Shown piece after piece: positions 63,857-64,000 of a DNA stretch of 64,000 bases. The stretch comes from Rhodoplanes sp. (GTDB lineage Bacteria; Pseudomonadota; Alphaproteobacteria; Rhizobiales; Xanthobacteraceae), in contig NZ_JACAAX010000005.1 in assembly GCF_013377085.1 (NCBI RefSeq), positions 18,547 through 82,546 on the forward strand, in the 5' to 3' direction. Position 1 is the stretch's first letter; every line of letters begins with the position of its first letter. The position numbers were made by a program, and so were the translations under genes. The notes beneath the pieces are model-generated. The model worked only from the letters and a program-made list of their open reading frames with translations, ran no database searches and was not told the origin of the DNA.

Positions 63857-64000
63857 TCATGCCTCGGCGTTCTGCGACGCGCGAGTCCCGGGCGGCCGCC
63901 CGGTGCCGGACCGGGCTTTCGGTGCCGCCGGTTCGCCGGCGGCCGGCGAGGAGGCCGCACTCAGCGCCGTCGCCTCGTCCTGGGTCAACACCTTTCCGTC
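63857..64000 (-). CDS. C-terminal end of an unknown protein (start beyond right edge)
   Basis: An open frame of 47 residues from the right edge to a TGA at 63857-63859: D-G-K-V-L-T-Q-D-E-A-T..., then a Pro/Ala-rich tail. The D-G-K-V-L-T-Q-D-E stretch faintly resembles an EF-hand-like loop. Too short to assign; kept because the frame is uninterrupted and the stop is clear. Confidence 0.4.
   Translation of the reverse strand, partial: DGKVLTQDEATALSAASSPAAGEPAAPKARSGTGRPPGTRASQNAEA

Overview
This window is high-GC chromosomal DNA (C or G at most third codon positions) from an alphaproteobacterium. I infer the order Hyphomicrobiales (Xanthobacteraceae/Nitrobacteraceae-like). The pointers are the ribE-ribH-nusB arrangement, a Bug-type substrate-binding protein, a lone acetoacetyl-CoA reductase gene of polyhydroxybutyrate metabolism, a MaoC-phosphotransacetylase fusion, and a dispersed CATTCCGGG.../...CCCGGAATG palindromic repeat of the sort known from that order. 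This is inference, not a species identification.

Layout. (1) 1-9.7 kb: the 3' part of one very large gene for a secreted filamentous-haemagglutinin-type adhesin, ending in a DUF3739-like region, followed by a small two-CxxC protein. (2) 9.9-14.0 kb: remnant of an integrated mobile element. A co-directional run (Toprim primase-like protein, AAA ATPase, two small proteins) surrounds a GTCGCA/TGCGAC repeat array with a long palindrome, and the right edge is a 3' fragment of tRNA-Asp(GUC), read as an attachment-site scar. (3) 14.3-19.8 kb: a MocR-type regulator divergent from an LVIVD beta-propeller and two amidohydrolases (CodA-like and hydantoinase-like). (4) 19.9-26.8 kb: three exported sulfatases and an NMT1-like binding protein, all on the minus strand; a membrane-anchored eight-haem c-type cytochrome fused to HEAT/TPR repeats is divergent from them. 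(5) 29.9-38.5 kb: an IS3 orfA remnant, a glycosyltransferase, a lipase, a membrane metallophosphoesterase, an AI-2E-type permease, and a TTT-type binding protein with an amidohydrolase. (6) 38.6-43.5 kb: a LysR-type regulator that appears to carry two DNA-binding domains, and a tightly overlapped ABC import operon with two paralogous binding proteins. (7) 43.9-48.8 kb: DMT exporter, riboflavin genes ribE and ribH, nusB, a small secreted protein, a TetR regulator and phaB. (8) 49.4-64 kb: a chemoreceptor, an uncharacterised overlapping two-gene cassette (51.5-54.7 kb), a CBS-domain protein, the MaoC-PTA fusion, an exported protein of unknown function, pyrC, an exported TPR-CHAT protease-like protein, and two ends of unknown genes.

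The genes combine housekeeping (riboflavin, NusB, PyrC) with scavenging and catabolic cassettes typical of a metabolically versatile soil or water bacterium. The best candidates for something undescribed are the 51.5-54.7 kb cassette, the mobile-element remnant with its repeat array, the cytochrome-TPR fusion, the apparently metal-ligand-deficient CodA-like protein, and the exported CHAT protein. No CRISPR array, rRNA operon or complete tRNA was seen.
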